A DNA stretch of 32,376 bases from Paenibacillus whitsoniae (lineage in GTDB: Bacteria; Bacillota; Bacilli; Paenibacillales; NBRC-103111), in contig NZ_RXHU01000129.1 of NCBI RefSeq assembly GCF_003955665.1, positions 1-32,376 on the forward strand. The letters run 5' to 3'. The position numbers and the translations under genes were made by a program. How positions within the stretch are numbered: the first letter of the stretch is position 1; each line of letters opens with the position of its first letter. The notes beneath the pieces are model-generated. The model was not told the origin of the DNA, did not search any database, and was given only the letters and a program-made list of their open reading frames with translations. Below, piece after piece: positions 31,559 to 32,376 of this stretch.

Positions 31559-32376
31559 ATGAGCAGTACGCTTGCCTCGGCGCGAACAGAAGCGAAGAAC
31601 GGGTTGGCGAAGCGAAAGCGCGGAGCCATCTCTACATTTATCCGGGAATTAATCGTCAATAAATTTCTGTACATGCTGGCGTTGCCGGGCATCATCTGGT
31701 TTTTCATTTTCGCATATTTGCCCATGGGGGGCATTGTGGTCGCATTTCAAGATTTTAAAGCGGTCAAAGGCATTACAGGCAGCAAGTTCGTCGGACTCAA
31801 AAACTTCCAGTTCTTCTTCCATTCCAGCGATTGGGTGAAGGTCGTGACGAATACGGTTTTCCTCAACGTTCTCTTCATCTTCTTCGGCACACTGGCGGCG
31901 GTCGCGATTGCCATTATGGTGACGGAGCTTGGGGGCAGATGGTTTAAAAAGATTTCGCAGTCGGTCATGATTTTCCCGCACTTCCTGTCCTGGACCGTCG
32001 TTGCGATGTTCATGACGGCATTCGTCGCGACAGACGGAGGCTTCTTCAATAAAATGCTGGGGCTATTTGGCATAGCGCCTGTGCAATTCTTGTCGTCGCC
32101 AGGCTACTGGCCGGTCATTCTGGTGCTGCTCAAAATCTGGCATGGCGCCGGATTCGGCTCCATCGTCTATATGGCGACGATTTCCGGGATTAATCCGGAG
32201 ATTTACGAATCCGCTGCCATGGATGGCGCCAGCCGCTGGCAAAAGATCCGCTTCATCACGCTGCCGCTGCTGAAGTCCACGATCATACTGCTGACCATCC
32301 TTGCCGTCGGCGGCATCTTCAATGGCGATTTCGGCCTCATCTATGCGATTATCGGCAGAAATCCGCTGCTGTATCC
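31559..32376 (+). CDS. LplB/YteP-type sugar ABC transporter permease, partial
   Basis: This is the first 272 residues of a binding-protein-dependent oligosaccharide ABC permease; the gene runs off the window with no stop. It has the family's basic N-terminus followed by YMLALPGIIWFFIFAYLPMGGIVVAFQDFK, then GLKNFQFFF, FPHFLSWTVVAMFM, and the EAA loop INPEIYESAAMDGASRWQKIRFITLPLL that contacts the ATPase MsmX/MsiK. AAGGAGG sits eight bases before the ATG at 31559. In this arrangement a second permease (YtcP-like) and a lipoprotein (LplA-like) normally follow. A decayed relative is seen at 1772-2026. Confidence 0.92.
   Translation, partial: MSSTLASARTEAKNGLAKRKRGAISTFIRELIVNKFLYMLALPGIIWFFIFAYLPMGGIVVAFQDFKAVKGITGSKFVGLKNFQFFFHSSDWVKVVTNTVFLNVLFIFFGTLAAVAIAIMVTELGGRWFKKISQSVMIFPHFLSWTVVAMFMTAFVATDGGFFNKMLGLFGIAPVQFLSSPGYWPVILVLLKIWHGAGFGSIVYMATISGINPEIYESAAMDGASRWQKIRFITLPLLKSTIILLTILAVGGIFNGDFGLIYAIIGRNPLLY

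Overview
The window looks like chromosomal DNA of a spore-forming Gram-positive bacterium of the Paenibacillus/Cohnella type. The evidence is a CwlJ-type spore cortex hydrolase, strong AGGAGG ribosome binding sites, an SLH-anchored multidomain polysaccharide lyase, a membrane-bound AraC-type sensor next to an LplB-type sugar permease, a B. subtilis-like YhaO/YhaN pair and a YkvI-like protein. This assignment comes from gene content only.

Layout. Positions 1-5570 are visibly A+T-richer. They hold a complete IS110-family insertion sequence (IS1111-like, with 13-bp inverted repeats and a long non-coding end that may encode a guide RNA), a decayed LplB-type permease remnant, and a divergent AraC regulator / GH31 glycosidase pair. 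This reads as a remodelled sugar-utilisation island. Positions 5570-7890 carry a two-gene chromate-transporter-type pair (ChrA halves) followed in the same direction by a canonical formylglycine-generating enzyme. Positions 7970-12170 hold a CwlJ-like hydrolase, a convergent modBA molybdate pair without modC, a divergent HTH plus binding-protein-domain regulator, and an aldo/keto reductase with a near-consensus promoter.

Positions 12375-18270 hold two secreted carbohydrate-active proteins facing each other: a 1594-residue SLH-anchored alginate-lyase-fold protein and a parallel beta-helix protein. Between 18300 and 18710 lies a non-coding element with four short hairpin repeats enclosed by an inverted repeat. 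Then come a DUF6509 protein, a membrane diguanylate cyclase, and a probable operon at 20607-27075 (glycosyltransferase, YhaO nuclease, YhaN ATPase, two small membrane proteins). The window closes with a YkvI-like transporter, a DedA protein, a membrane AraC-type sensor, and a sugar ABC permease cut by the window end.

The genes fit a polysaccharide-degrading soil spore former: surface and secreted enzymes cut polymers, AraC-type regulators sense sugars, and ABC permeases import the products. I did not find one clear-cut new defence or mobile system. The least explained items are the hairpin-repeat element at 18313-18707, the putative guide RNA of the insertion sequence, the ChrA-FGE linkage, and the YhaO/YhaN operon with its membrane proteins.
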